From contig NC_089586.1 of the NCBI RefSeq assembly GCF_019320115.1, positions 1,957,388 to 2,021,387 of the forward strand: a stretch of DNA of 64,000 nt, written 5' to 3'. The position numbers and the translations under genes are program-made. The notes beneath the pieces were generated by a model, which was not told the origin of the DNA, made no database searches, and saw only the letters and a program-made list of their open reading frames with translations. Below, in pieces: positions 30,607 through 42,697 of this stretch. The stretch's first letter is position 1. Each line of letters starts with the position of its first letter. The stretch comes from Miscanthus floridulus (taxonomy: Eukaryota; Streptophyta; Magnoliopsida; Poales; Poaceae).

Positions 30607-33018
30607 ATGATGAAGACTAAGACGAGTAGGAGCTTACAGAAATCTGGGAGAGGTAATCAGGTCCAAGGAGAAGGGCCAAACTGGGTTCTTGTTGCTGGCG
30701 GGGTTTTGCTTAGCACGCTTTCAGTCAAGATTGGGTGCAAACTAAAGCAGTTGTTCGATGGGAAGCAGCAAAATAATACTTCCAAAGGTCTTATGTCATC
30801 TCATGCCCCTATCTGCAGTTGCAATCTTGATCTTGTCTCCATATTCTTTGTACACTGGTTGCTTACTGTGCAAAATTGCAGCTAAAAGAAGGCCTGAAGC
30901 ATGTGAGCTGCACTCAGATCTCTACCGTTTCAGTGACCAAACTGGCTGCTACTACTGTATGTCAGGTGCTTTATCTGTAACTTTTGCTCTGTTCTGTTTC
31001 CTGTTACTCACGTATTTGTGAACATTGTAGTTTATATCGCACTGAATTTAGTGCTAGAATACAGATCTGGCATGTTTGGGGGCTAACCTGGACTATTGGT
31101 TGTTTCCTGCTTATTGGTGGACCTTTTAATCTGAAGGGCTTGGAATATTTTCAGCACACATTAATTTAGTGCTAGAATACAATTTTAGAATGCAAGTTTT
31201 TAGACCTGTGTTATATGTTTGGCTCTGTGTTAACTTGTAAACAAAATGCCCATTGTCGCTGTCCTCTAACCTTGAAGTTATCTGATGGAGTTTTGTAGTT
31301 TCTTTCATTAATGCAATAGGGGGAACCTATGTAGCAAGGATATGTATACGTAGATACATTTTAGTATATTTTTTAAAAACATAATAATGATGACATGAGC
31401 TAACAATGGAGCCCTGATGTTGATGGAGCTTTGAGAAGCTGCAATGGCACTACTTGTTGCTGCCATTTCTGGATTGGAAAAGTTAAGCAAACGAACACTA
31501 GATCTGAAAGAGAAAGAAATAAGCCCTAGCAGAATTGACTATGGGAGAAGGGATATAGGAACAAAAATGGAATATGGGAGTGGCATGTGGGAGGCCATGC
31601 AGGCCCGTGCATCGCTGGCTCACTGCTGCCTTGCTGGCAGCAGCAGGTTGCCAGGTTCTAGAGGTTGCGGCCTCATGGAATCGTGTGTACACCATGTGCA
31701 TGTTGCGGTGGGGTGGACTGGAGGTTAGGGCAAGGCAGGGGGATGTGTGCAAGGGTAATGAAGTGTGCTGGGCTGTATCTCCGAAGCAGGCCAATACATC
31801 TCTGCCCACATTTCTGTCTCTCTTCTTTTATATGTAGTTGCTGTGTATGCGTATCTGTCTCCTCTGCTCTCTTGCCCTAGAGAGTGTGTGTGTGTGGGGG
31901 GGGGGGGGGGGGTGCTTACTATTTTGGGGTGATTGGACTATTTTTTGGGGGTTGGACAATTGCATTGCAGGTCTCCGGTGTTTGCATGCATGAGAGTCGT
32001 ACATATCCACAAAGTAATAGTCTGACTTAATGATTATGTCATTCTACCAAATTTCCAGCTTTTGATACGAGTTTGGCATTTAGAGACATTGATAGTTTCA
32101 TTGTTTCTGGCTGTTGCTTTCACTATGCTGATTGAACTGAATTAATAAATTTAGTTCTTGGGTTGGATTTTACACTAGTTCATTATTGTTTCTTTTGTTG
32201 GTGGCATGAAAGTTCTTTCCAAAACTTGTTATTACTAATTCCTGTTACCATGTGCAGGGCTTGCAAATGGTGGAGTGGAAGTCAAGCAAGCACCTGCAAG
32301 TCCTGTACCCAAATCAGTTGAATCCTCACTTCCACTTGTCAAGATACCCACGCCAGAATCAAGCAAAGTGAACAGCGGTGTTATGTGGATATCCTCACCT
32401 GATCGGCTTGAAGATCCTCGAAGGCCATTTCAGTACTCTAACAGTTCTGGCTCTCCCTGTGTTTCAGAATCAGGATCTGACATTTATAGCAAAAGAGAGG
32501 TCATACAGAAGCTAAGACAGCACCTCAAGAAACGTGATGAGATGATCATGGAGATGCAAACTCAGATTGCTGATCTTAAGAACTCTCTTAACATTCAGGT
32601 GACACAGTCCACCAATCTGCAGTCTCAATTGGATGCTGCCAATCGTGATCTGTTTGAATCCGAACGAGAGATTCAGCATCTAAGGAAGATTATTGCAGAT
32701 CATTGTGTCGCAGAAGCACTCTCTCTTGAGAAACCTTTGCAAGCTGGACATTGGCAGTCAGATGCCGCAAATGGGCATTCCAACGGCTATGCTGATGGTA
32801 GTGTTGATGTTGCTGACCTGCATTGTGTTAGCATTGAGAAGAGGAAGGGAGAGGTAGAGAGGGTGGAGATGCTCAAGAAAGAGGTTGTTGAACTGAAGGA
32901 AGTCATCGAGGGAAAGGACTTTGTGCTTCAGAGCTACAAGGAACAGAAGGTGGAACTGTGCTCAAGGATCAGGGAGCTGCAGGAAAAGCTCTCAGCACAA
33001 GTGCCAAACATCTTGTAA
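30607..33018 (+). CDS. Membrane-anchored coiled-coil protein, plant-specific, function unknown
   Basis: Coding exons are 30607-30787, 30882-30965 and 32258-33018. The phases join exactly (G|CT and G|GG), giving 341 residues. Residues about 25-45 are a hydrophobic segment (WVLVAGGVLLSTLSVKIGCK), probably one membrane anchor. A Cys-rich piece encoded by the short exon follows (ACELHSDLYRFSDQTGCYYC). A conserved Ser/Pro-rich region includes VMWISSPDRLEDPRRPF. From about residue 165 there is a long coiled coil (KREVIQKLRQHLKKRDEMIM, then DAANRDLFESEREIQHLRKI). The C-terminal helix ends in LSAQVPNIL. I recognise this as a conserved land-plant family annotated only as uncharacterised or coiled-coil. 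The start was chosen as the first ATG of exon 2, and ATG at 30610 is an alternative. Confidence 0.85.
31884..31912. repeat. (GT)n followed by a run of 17 G
   Basis: A GT dinucleotide run passes into G17 (31896-31912) inside the long intron of the coiled-coil gene. This is a G-quadruplex-prone and error-prone tract. Confidence 0.9.
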
Positions 33019-35782
33019 GATCTATGTGTGGTGCTTTTTAGAAGATTGAATCTAAGCATAATGTCGCCATGTCCCATGAGCAGCAGAGGGGGTCCTGCTT
33101 AAGTGAGGATTGCAGGAGCTCTTGGCGTTTGGCAATCGTCAGGCATGCCAAACACCATGCTAGGATCTTTTTGGAATTCTTCTCTTTTCCTTTTTAGAGG
33201 GGATCTTTGCATAATGTTAGGTTGATTTGTTTCTTTCTTGGCTGTCATAATGTTAGGTTGGTTTGCTTTCTTCCTTTTTCAATATCTGGCCCTTCGTTGC
33301 TCAAAGTTTACAAAGGGTTTCTTTTTTCTCAGTTGCTAGGCCTAGGGTAACTCAATTGAACTCCATGCTCAAGTTGCTGTACAGGTTCTCAGATTTCAGG
33401 AGACAAAAAAATCTGTAGTGTGCCTCTGCCTCTTTCAGGGCAGTTCTGCTTTTAGTGATCTTTGGAATGTTGGGTCGATGACATTTCTACAATGAGATTT
33501 GCAAGAACTATGGCATTGCTCTTGTTTGTGATTCCTTCTGAATGAAAAGCAACTTCGTCGATGACACGCTGTATGACATTGCTCATTGTTCATCTGATAG
33601 TTATTGTGGTGTGGGCAGTTGCAGAACACAATGCATGTGATGGGGCTATAGGTAGCATGCAGTGTTCTAGCTTTATGCTACATCAGTCGCCAGTTCATGC
33701 GAAAACTCTTGCTCCTCTTGCTTTCGCTCACTCAAATCTGAGATCGTACGCAGGAAAATACTAGAATGAGCAATGTACTTATACTTTAAGTTTGATCAAA
33801 TAGACGTGTCACATGATACATTCTTGGTAGTGTGATCCCCTATTGTGTCCCTATTGAAAGTGAAGGGTTGGTTTGAGCCAAGCTTACATATCTTTCAGAT
33901 GGTGCATCAAATTATCAGTCACTAAAATTTAAAGAATTATTCTAATATTCTAATATATATGTATTCAAATACACTGTCATATATTGTACACTTGTCCTAC
34001 ACTGTACACTTTTAGAGCAGCTTTTGGCAGTGTTAGGTACAGTACATAGAGGTAAAAATCACTCAAATGGCAGTAGAAAGTAATAGGAATTTTTCTTTCC
34101 AGGAAACCTAAAGTCTACAGCCACATGATGCAAATCTAGCTATTAAGCTGAATCCGGGCATTGTAAGCCTTGTCTGGGTCAGTTTTAATATTCTGCTCGT
34201 AGAATAAGACAGGCCAGATCATATAACCTAGCTCTAGCTTATTAAAGAAGCTGATCTTGTTATGTTGACTTTATCCCTGATTCCATCACTGTCAGTGCAA
34301 GATAAAGTGAAGTGGATATACAACTGGATCTCTGACTCTGTCACAGAGGACAAGGAAGATGATTTTGTTTTAATTTTCTTCTCAACACAACGGAGGAAAA
34401 GATATAAGCATGGTCCCAGTTAATCGATTAATTAGTTGAGCAGCCTATTCTTGAGAACTTTATGAGCCTTTGAAGTGTCGTTGCTCAGCATGGATTTGAA
34501 GTTTGTAGGCTGGCGCTAACGTTTTATTGTTTCCATTGAATACACAAAGATTTACACATTGTTTTAATTAAGGTAGAAGATTTTAACCATATCAACGACG
34601 CGTTTCTATCGAGCGCCCTAGGAGATCGACAGAAAGACAACAAAGGCTGGACCGTCCTAGCAAGCGAATTCAAGTTTCGATATTACACAAATGGTATACA
34701 ACCGATATAAGCACAGTGGTGCAACATAAGAGGTGCCTTTGCGTCTCCGCTGCTGCCTGCTGAGCCTTTCTCGCCATCCGCGAAGAGAGCGTCCAGTGGT
34801 TCGATGTTGGACGCAGTCAGCTTAGCGTCGAAGAGCCCCTCGTAGGCCTTTTGTCCTGACACGCTTGACATTGATAGACCAGTGACGAAGCCCATACATT
34901 GCATGATAAAGACCTCACCCTGCCTGCAAGCACGTACTCAAGAGAGGCTCTGAGCCACCAGATGCTCGCTCCGCCGCGAAAGCGCCGGCTTAACGTGCAC
35001 AATAAGATTATGCGTCGTCATGACTCCTGCTGATAAAAGAGACTCGTGAATCATGATGGAATACTGTCTCTAGTCACCATATAATGCATACTAATTAGAG
35101 TCGACCGGTCTATAGGGACGTCTCATAAATGACTCCACTAATCCGTTCGGTGGGAACGAAATAAACGATGGGCAAAGTGCGGTTGACATGAATTTGCATG
35201 CACATTGTGTTTCCACTCTCTATGTTCTTTTTTTAATAAAAAATAATGCATATTGTTTCACTTTATCATACACAGCTAATGCACGTTCAGGTGTTTGAGC
35301 CGTCGATCTTTGGTTGGCTCACATGATAAGCGTTCCTAGTCCTTTATCCCAACTCCAGCGAGCTGGTTAGGGTTAGTGTGGCCTGCATTGGCGGACTACC
35401 AATGAAGAAGGTTGGATCAAAGGTTGTAGGCCCTGTTCGTGTGCCCTTAAATTCGAGCTTGATCCGCTTCTTTTTTCATCAACAATAGTGTTTTCCTTTT
35501 ACAAATTTCTCTAGATTCATCCAAATTCTTTCAGATTCCTCCAAAATTCCTCCAAGCAAATGGAGCCCAATGGCGTCCGACACAACGTCACTATGTGTTC
35601 ATGCGTGTCAAGCTGCTGGCTGCTGGATTAGGCGGCAAGCACTAAACCGCTCACGATAACAATATCGACGTGATGAACTGACGATGTTGTAGGACTTCAG
35701 ACGATTGTTAATCGAAGCGTCACAGATGACCGCCATTTCCCGATCGAATAGGGTTTTTTTTTTTCACACATATGTACACTTA
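33019..35782. other. 3' flank and intergenic DNA; small unrecognised minus-strand ORF
   Basis: About 700 bases after the coiled-coil stop look like 3' untranslated DNA. The rest is intergenic. On the minus strand 34904-34683 encodes 73 codons (GLFDAKLTASNIEPLDALFA, then DGEKGSAGSSGDAKAP) that look protein-like, with an acceptor-like CTTGCAG upstream. I do not recognise the family, and it may be the last exon of a decayed gene fragment. Confidence 0.3.
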
Positions 35783-36085
35783 GGCCCCATTTGGCAGAGC
35801 TTCTCCACCGGCTTCAGGAGCCGTTTTCTACCAAACGGGGTAAAGTAAAATAGCTTCACTTGTGAAGCCCCTAAAAACATGCTCTCACAGTGATTTGGGA
35901 TGGGATAGAGTCAAAAAAAAAAAGTGGCTTCTCCTCCAGACCCCTAAAAACATGCTCTCACAGGGAAGCTATTTTGCCAAACGATTTACCAAAACCGCTT
36001 CAGCTCCACCGGTGGAACTGTTTGTGGAGCTGAAGCAAAACAAAAAAAGCTTCACTAGTGAAGTGAAGCCCTGCCAAACGGAGCC
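35783..36085. mobile_element. Tourist-like MITE with TTA target duplication
   Basis: TTA at 35780-35782 and 36086-36088 flanks inverted ends GGCCCCATTTGGCAGAGCTTC and GAAGCCCTGCCAAACGGAGCC. The three-base TTA duplication fits PIF/Harbinger elements. Inside, the block CCCCTAAAAACATGCTCTCA occurs twice (35870 and 35942). Confidence 0.8.
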
Positions 36086-36422
36086 TTAGTTATTGTCATA
36101 CTCCTATATGTAGCAAAAAGTTATACCGGTCTGATTTGGCAGTATCGCAAACCACATGTACACCTAATAACCCGCTAACCGCACACTCTATTTAAGTTGG
36201 TCAACACCATTTTTAGCGGACAAATTCTATCTCGCATCTTTGCTCTCTGCGCCTCTACGATTCCATAAATAAGCATGGCCATGGCATAATCTTGCCCACA
36301 AGGCGTACGTGGACCGGAGACACATGCATAGTGTTACTACTAGAAAAAGAGGGGAGAAGCCATATATAGAAAGAGAGAATCTCTATCTTCTTTCTTTATA
36401 TATAGTCTATCTATATCTATAC

Positions 36423-36424
<2 letters not shown>

Positions 36425-36465
<41 letters not shown>

Positions 36466-36725
36466 AGAGGCTATTCAGTAGCCGGCTACAAAATAAGTTA
36501 TTCTGTAGCCACCTCCATTTACTATAATTTTATATACTAATTTACCATAATGTCAATACATATTTACGATAGTTGGGTTACTATAACACATGGGGATATT
36601 TACCATAACGTTATATTAAACCACTTAGTAAGGAGTTACTATAATCTCGTAAATTAACATAGTAATTATCATAACTCAAAGTGGCTACAGAATAAGTTAT
36701 TCTGTAGCCAGCTACAGGATAGTAG

Positions 36726-36779
<54 letters not shown>
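36425..36779. mobile_element. Micron-like MITE seated in a (TA)n microsatellite
   Basis: A 266-bp element (36463-36728) lies between two pure TA runs (36425-36462 and 36729-36779). Its ends are long inverted repeats: AGTAGCCGGCTACAAAATAA with GTTATTCTGTAGCCA at the left, and TGGCTACAGAATAAGTTATT with CTGTAGCCAGCTAC at the right. This is the arrangement known for rice Micron elements, which target (TA)n tracts. Confidence 0.8.
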
Positions 36780-36783
<4 letters not shown>

Positions 36784-37194
36784 CTATCTATCTAGTAGAC
36801 TAAAAAAATACCAAACGCTATCGTCATTATCACTCCCCTCGACTTGCCTTGGGATTTCGGCTTGCTCGACTCCAAATACGGCAGGACTAGCGCTCGAACG
36901 TTCAGACGAACACCTGCGGCCGCTCTATTTCCTGAGGTACGCGTGGATGGCACGAACCTGAGCTTACTGCGGGGCCACCACTTGAGCATCGTGCCCGTCG
37001 TCAACCTAACCAGGGCCACCACCTCCCGCGCGCTCGTCGGGCCACCACATCCGTGGGCATCACGCTCAAACTGCTTGAGCGAAGGGAAGGGGAGGGAGGG
37101 GAGGGTGAGGAGAGGAGAGGGCGACGTGCGCCGCACGAGGAAGGAGCCGAAGCCCTGCGGCAGGCCGCTGTCCGCTAGCCACCGATGCCATTAC

Positions 37195-37580
37195 AATGTG
37201 GAACATCCGATCTACTTTTGAAACGTCCAAATGGAACATTTGCAACATACGTCTGAAGACACATAAAGCACTTAAAACATGCGTCTGAAACACTTGAAAA
37301 AAAATCTGAAACAATTGAAAAGTTATTAAAAAACATATGCAACATTCAGATACCACACTTGCAACATATGTGTGAAACATATGCAACATCCAAATAAATA
37401 CATTGCAACGTATATCTGAAAAAAACAGATGAAACATTTGGAACAACTTTTGTAATATACATGTATTACCATTGCAACATATGCAACATCCCGATCTACT
37501 TTTGCAACATCCATATGAACACTTGCAACATACCTCTGAAACATCTGAAATAGTTGAAACATACATTTGGAACATACGCT
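37195..37580. repeat. Degenerate short-unit repeat field (AACATATGCAACAT type)
   Basis: About 390 bases are made of loosely repeated 30-45-base units built on GCAACATATG, CATCC and TCTGAAACA words, for example near 37335, 37375, 37440 and 37480. I have seen such fields associated with grass DNA transposons, but the family is not proven. The Cys-rich open frame on the minus strand is an artefact. Confidence 0.6.
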
Positions 37581-38572
37581 TTCAGCAAACCCTGACAGAC
37601 GGGTGGGTGGGCGGAGCACTACACAGTAGGATCCGGCACTAGGTCATGGTGGAGAAGGAGGATGGAGCCACGACGCCGCAGAGGAAGTGGGGCCCGGGAC
37701 AGAGATGGCGACGGAGAGCGCTCAGGGCCCGCCGCGTAGTTGTGGGAGGAAGGAGCATGGTGGGAGGAGAAGACGTTGTCGTGTTGACACTGCAGGCGCT
37801 ACTGACCGAGAGACAGGACAGCTGGAGAAGAAGACGCCACGGGTGAGGCAGGGAAGGGTGTCGTCATGCTGTGCGCCGCGAGCTTTCTTCGTGGAGCTGC
37901 TGGTCAATGCCCGGGTGACGCTGCTAACGCCGCCGTCGAACATGCCTTCAGGCTGCGGCTCCTGGATCCCTTTGTTCTCGGATGGCTGCGCCCAGAGTAG
38001 GCATGTAAGTAACTATCGAACGAGCCTTAAGAGTTTTAGATGGACCGTGAACGGGAGCACGCCGAGCTGGTCTGCAGGCTCAGGAGGCGCGTCCGGACAA
38101 ATGGATGCCCTGACCAGATCATTATCGCTCCTACTGACGTGCGCTCCGAACAGGAAAAAAACCAAATCAAATCAGAAAAAGGAAAGATGAGAGAGACGTC
38201 GTTTAGATTTTGCGCGCTATCGTTACCTACACAAACTACTCCCCCGTCCTCATCCTTTTTTAATAAAATTTCCGCGTACCTTTTCGCGGCGTCTGCAAAG
38301 TCTCGTTCCAGAATGACCAAATCCAATACGGTCTGCTCACGTTTTCACCATCAATCAAAGAGTAAAAAAATTGAGCAACAGGGGTACGCTGGCAACAAAA
38401 AATAACCCAAAGCATCGAAATATTTGACTCCATGCCTAGGCAAAACAGCTCCTACCAATTACCTGTACCCAAGTTATCCGAACCCGAGGTACTCGATCCC
38501 AAATTGGATAGCGATTCTGATTACCCAAAATTAGTTTGGGTAATTCGGATAATATCCCTCGGTGCCTGAAGA
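37581..38572. other. GC-rich then AT-rich intergenic DNA, no gene recognised
   Basis: Open frames at 37646-38190 have low-complexity or unrecognised products. A palindromic stretch near 38470-38550 (TTACCCAAAATTAGTTTGGGTAAT) can form a hairpin. Nothing else is supported. Confidence 0.35.
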
Positions 38573-39884
38573 CTTGTCAACTGTGCACTGGACCAAAACA
38601 GGACTGGGCATAGTACTCCAACGGTCGGCAACGGCTAGTCCAACGGCTGGCTGAGGGAAGGGCACCGGACCTGTCCGATGTGCTGCATTAGACACGTCCG
38701 GTGCCTGTGCATAAAGCTGTTGCAACTTTGAACGACTAGTTTCAACTTTGGGGCTACATGTGGTGTGTGGGAGTTGGAAAACATGCCAAGGAGCTGAAGC
38801 TTCACTCTAGTGCTCTCCACATTAATAGAGCTTAGTAAAACACATGATGATTAGTGTAGGTGCTTTGTGAAGTGCTTAGGCTAGTTAGACCACTGCTAAA
38901 TACGCTTGCTCTTGGTTTAGGTCTAGTGTTTAGTGATGTTTGCATACTTCTTATCACTCGGTGCTTGCGCGCACCATTGTTGTACTCGAAGGGACTTGCG
39001 GTCTTGCGAGATCATACCAAACACGGTTGTGGTGTGACCATCACCATGTATCGGAGGAAACAAGATCCGTGGTGTTTTGGCCGGAAGCTTGATAGTGAAG
39101 ACAGCAGGAGCGGTATGAGAGAGGCCATCTCAGAGATCCACTCACACATGAAGAAGATCCGGGGGCTATCCATAAAGTTATCCGAACGGGAGCTTGGCCC
39201 TTGCGAGGTCATCCTTGCGAGAGGCTCCAATAAGAACTAGAGAAAGCTTACGCGCTTCTCAATACCTCGATAAAAATAGCGGAGTCGTCGACAGAAGTTT
39301 GCATCTCTATCTCAGTTAAGCTTCTGTATTTACATTGTGTACTTAGGTTATATGCTTTACCTTTCTAGTTTAGTTGATAGGCTAGTTGATAGGTTTGGAA
39401 CTTAGGTTGCATACTCTTTTGCGGTAGAGATAGCAACACACCTAGCTAAACCTTAGTTGTACATTTAGATGGTTTAATTCTTACATATGTTTTGACTAGA
39501 AGAAAAATAGAGGCCTTAGTTTAGAAATAGTTTTTAGGTTGTCTAATTCACCCTCCTCTTAAAGCCCCTTTGGCACCGTTCCAAGCCTCAGCTTCACTCT
39601 CAGCTTCCACGGTGCTCTGCCAAACACTTAAAAATACAACTGAATTCTGGTGGAGAGCTAACAAGAATCACTTCTCCATTTACACTATGAGCTAGGAGCT
39701 AAAAAAATCCACTCTCCATCGCTTCCCGCTCTTCGCATTCATTTGCCTCAGAAATCACTTCAGAATTAATTCTCGCCTGCTCTCCACCTTGCTCTCCCAC
39801 TAGAATCACTCTCTCGGAAAGTGAAGCTCAAGAATCAAGAAGTGAAGCTCTACAAAGTGGCCCTTAGTCATCACGGTCCCTTCA
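38573..39884 (+). repeat. LTR (probably solo), interrupted by a MITE
   Basis: Candidate ends are TGTCAACTGTGC at 38573 and GGTCCCTTCA at 39884, flanked by AGACT and TGACT (one mismatch), as expected for a TG...CA LTR. The body has GTCCGGTGCC motifs, GAGAGGCTCCAATAAG and TCAATACCTCGATAAAAATA, and near its end TTCACCCTCCTCTTA, similar in layout to the LTR at 1580-3488. The 5' boundary is the weaker one. The 127-codon open frame at 38860-39240 is not a recognisable protein. Confidence 0.55.
39562..39863. mobile_element. Tourist-like MITE inserted in the LTR
   Basis: TTA occurs at 39559-39561 and 39864-39866. The ends AAGCCCCTTTGGCAC and CTACAAAGTGGCCC are imperfect inverted repeats. Removing the unit and one TTA restores a plain LTR end, CCTCCTCTTAGTCATCACGG, so it inserted after the LTR did. 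Confidence 0.7.
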
Positions 39885-40316
39885 TGACTATTTGAGTTAG
39901 TCGTGAATATGTTTAGCACCACTATTATTGATTGAGGCAAATATTCATTCCTTGCTATTGATGACTATAATCTATGCATTTCATTGTGATCTTTAATTAA
40001 TATAAATGATGTATTGAATACTTTTTAAATTATTTGATTTTAAACATTAATTGAAGTGTTGTGACAATTATAATACATAAAAATAACTGCTTTAGTAGCT
40101 TCTGATTCCACCGTTTGGTTAGCATTCTATTTTTACCAATAAAAAGATTTTTGGAAGCTGTATCAAACACAACCTAAAAAGTATGCATGGATGAGGTTTA
40201 AAAAGCAGATATATATGGATGGAGTTCAAAGATAAATTTTGAACTCATCGATACTTTACATTTCAAAAATCTCTTCTTTTGCTCGAAACTATTGTGAGAA
40301 AACCTTTTCTTCTTAG
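39885..40316. other. AT-rich intergenic DNA, nothing recognised
   Basis: No coding frame, tandem repeat or clear transposon ends. Confidence 0.4.
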
Positions 40317-40420
40317 AGCGTGTTCGGCTGGCTTAAAGCCAGCCGGCTGGCTTGTTTTTCCTCTCACAGAATCACAACAATTAGCCAGAATAGTATTTTT
40401 CAGTCCTGCCGAACAGACCC
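40317..40420. mobile_element. Short MITE (TGTTCGGCTGG type)
   Basis: Inverted ends AGCGTGTTCGGCTGG and CCTGCCGAACAGACCC. The inner text TTTTTCCTCTCACAGAATCA resembles the two elements that follow. About 104 bp, non-coding. Confidence 0.6.
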
Positions 40421-40995
40421 TTAATATCTTTGTTTTCTACCGTATTTTTTCTTCCAGAAATGCTTCGTTGGTTCTTGTGTGCGTAATAAATATTGGGTCC
40501 GTGGAGGTGGTTTGGAATTTAGAGTACTTAAATGCGGGAGAGCTGTCGTCTCCAGCGGTTTGGTTTTTGCTATTACCCCCCATATTTAATGCCTTCTTTC
40601 CTTTGACTTCTCTTGTATCATTTCGCGACTGCACCCTCTTCATATGACGTTATTGCTTCTAAGCTTTTGGTACAGATTCTTCTGCTAGTGCTACCATTTT
40701 TCATTTACTCAAATGGGTTCATTGATTGAAAATGTAAGGACCATTTTTATCATACCTTCAACGTTCTGTACAGTTACTAGTTTTACCAATGTAGAGCCCT
40801 CGAATACTACCCTGGCCATATAGGAGTAGTTCCACAGGGTGTGAAGTGCTGGCCTCTAGCTATACTGCCAAATGAGTGCACACATATATGTATTCTTTGG
40901 CTCGTAGATGGATCTGTTTGATACATATAATTAGTTATCAGTTGAGGTTAAAAATTGGTTTAAATTAGCTATGGTTGACTAGCCAACTAGCTAAT

Positions 40996-41125
40996 GGCCC
41001 TGTTCGCTTCTCTTATAATCCGTCTTTTTCAGCTTGTTTTTTCAGCCGGAACAGTGTTTTTCTCTCACAACGAATCAGCTGGGAAAGTGTTTCGGCTTGT
41101 TTTTTCAGCGAAGCAAACGGGGCCA
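40996..41125. mobile_element. 130-bp MITE, first of two sister copies
   Basis: Ends GGCCCTGTTCGCTTC and GAAGCAAACGGGGCC are inverted repeats. AAT flanks both sides (40993-40995, 41126-41128). Internally the block GGAACAGTGTTTTTCTCTCA matches the copy at 41465-41594. Confidence 0.75.
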
Positions 41126-41464
41126 ATAACGATCCTAAGTATATTTTGTTCTCGGCCATATCTTCTACACTTTGTTTGGTGATGTTCTCCAAAGTATAAG
41201 TTTGGAACACCCCCTATTGCATATATTTGTGATATTTATTAAAATTGCTATGACATCATGAAAGTGTATTTTAGAGAAAAAATAGTACATGATTTTTTAT
41301 AATTGTAGAATGACTATTTTGAAAAAGATAGTATTTGAATTACCTTTAGAACGTTATATAACTAGGGCAAGTTTGGCAGGCAGTGGCAAAGCCTGTCTCG
41401 CAGTAAGGGGCCAAATTGTCCAATATGTAGCTCTCTAGACGAGCATTTATACTTTGCAAATATA

Positions 41465-41594
41465 GGCTCTATTTGCTTCTCTTATAATTCGTACTTTTTA
41501 ACTTATTTTCTTTAGTCAGAACAGTGTTTTTCTCTCACAACAAATCAGCTGGAACAGTGTTTCGGCTTATTTTTTCAGCGAAGTAAACGGGGCC
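41465..41594. mobile_element. 130-bp MITE, second sister copy
   Basis: Same length and body as 40996-41125 but more diverged. Ends are GGCTCTATTTGCTTC and GAAGTAAACGGGGCC, and ATA flanks both sides (41462-41464, 41595-41597). Confidence 0.75.
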
Positions 41595-42275
41595 ATAAGT
41601 ATATAAACCTTCATTAATCTTTCATAGCAAGAGGGTCAGAGCCTAGTATGGCCTGCACTAGGCTCTGCCAGTGTTGGCAGGGTGCTAGATTCTTGTAGAA
41701 ATATTTTGGATCCAGATTTTCTTTATAAACGTTTTCTGATGAATCAGAATTACTTCGTGGAACTATTTGACCAGCTCACTGGATTCTTAAAACCATAACT
41801 AAAATAAGGAGAAACCGGTTTCTGGTGTTTCTCTAGACTAGAAAAAAATGAGAATTGGTTTCAAGTGATTCTCCCTGAAATATTTCCCTTTGTGACGTTT
41901 GACAACGATTCTACCGAGAATCTGAAATGTTTTGCCAAACACATCTTTAATTGGCCTCTTGACCAAAACTATATAAAGTCATAAACATAAATGAAAATTA
42001 AGAGACAATACACTTGTTTCTTTTTCAAGCAAGTATACATAGCAAAGCATTTATTCTGGACACTGTAATTGAATACATATTTGTTGAAAAAAATGGAGAA
42101 GGCCCAAATGTTAGAATTTCACTACTCAAGTTTTGAGCAAATGCATAATATCAAGAGGTCCCCTGAAGTTCAGCATAATCTCAACACCTGAACGCTAACA
42201 GACCTGAAATCCAGCAAACTGTACCGTGAAACGTCCTAGCAACTTGTGTTAAGGACCCCGTTTGTTTGGTGATAA

Positions 42276-42392
42276 GCATGTTCGCTTGCTCGTAAACGAT
42301 CGTAAATTTTCAGCCAGGAACAATGTTTTTCTCTCACACCAAACCAGCCAGCAGTAAATAATCCACGATACGATACGGCCTCCCGAACAAGC
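42276..42392. mobile_element. MITE of the same broad type near the gar2-like promoter
   Basis: Ends GCATGTTCGCTTGCTCGT and ACGGCCTCCCGAACAAGC are imperfect inverted repeats around the shared core AACAATGTTTTTCTCTCAC. It lies about 100 bases before the presumed first exon of the next gene. Confidence 0.6.
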
Positions 42393-42499
42393 TGAGGACC
42401 CGTTTCATGGACCTCGAGGGGCCTAATTGTAAATACAAATAGAGAGAGAGAGAGGTGCATACGAAATTTATTGCGCAGCTCTGCCTCTCACGCCTTTTA

Positions 42500-42697
42500 T
42501 TTAAGAGGCCACCCCCCGGGGTTTGGAATTCTTTTCCCAACTCCGAATTCTCCTGGTCGTTGGGCCTGTGATCGGCTGATCCCCTCCTCATCCCATTCTC
42601 GCCGAGCTCCTGTCAATCTCCGCTCGCGGCGCCGTCTCTTTCGGCTTCGGAAGCGGCGGAGGAGCAGAGAATTCCGTTGGGTTTTATCCCGACGCAG
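42500..42697 (+). other. Non-coding first exon of the gar2-related gene
   Basis: A GC-rich leader ends at a strong donor (GACGCAG|GTGAGT at 42697/42698). The first acceptor before the coding ATG is GACACAG at 44919-44925, giving a 5' leader intron of about 2.2 kb, which often enhances plant gene expression. Further non-coding exons in between cannot be excluded. Confidence 0.55.

Noticed and set aside
36309..36527. 72-codon ORF with an isoleucine-tyrosine repeat
   Set aside because: Translation of the (TA)n microsatellite flanking the Micron-like MITE.
37066..37575. Cys/Phe-rich 169-codon minus-strand ORF that looks like a cysteine-rich secreted protein
   Set aside because: Its composition comes from the degenerate repeat field on this strand, and there is no signal peptide or splice structure.
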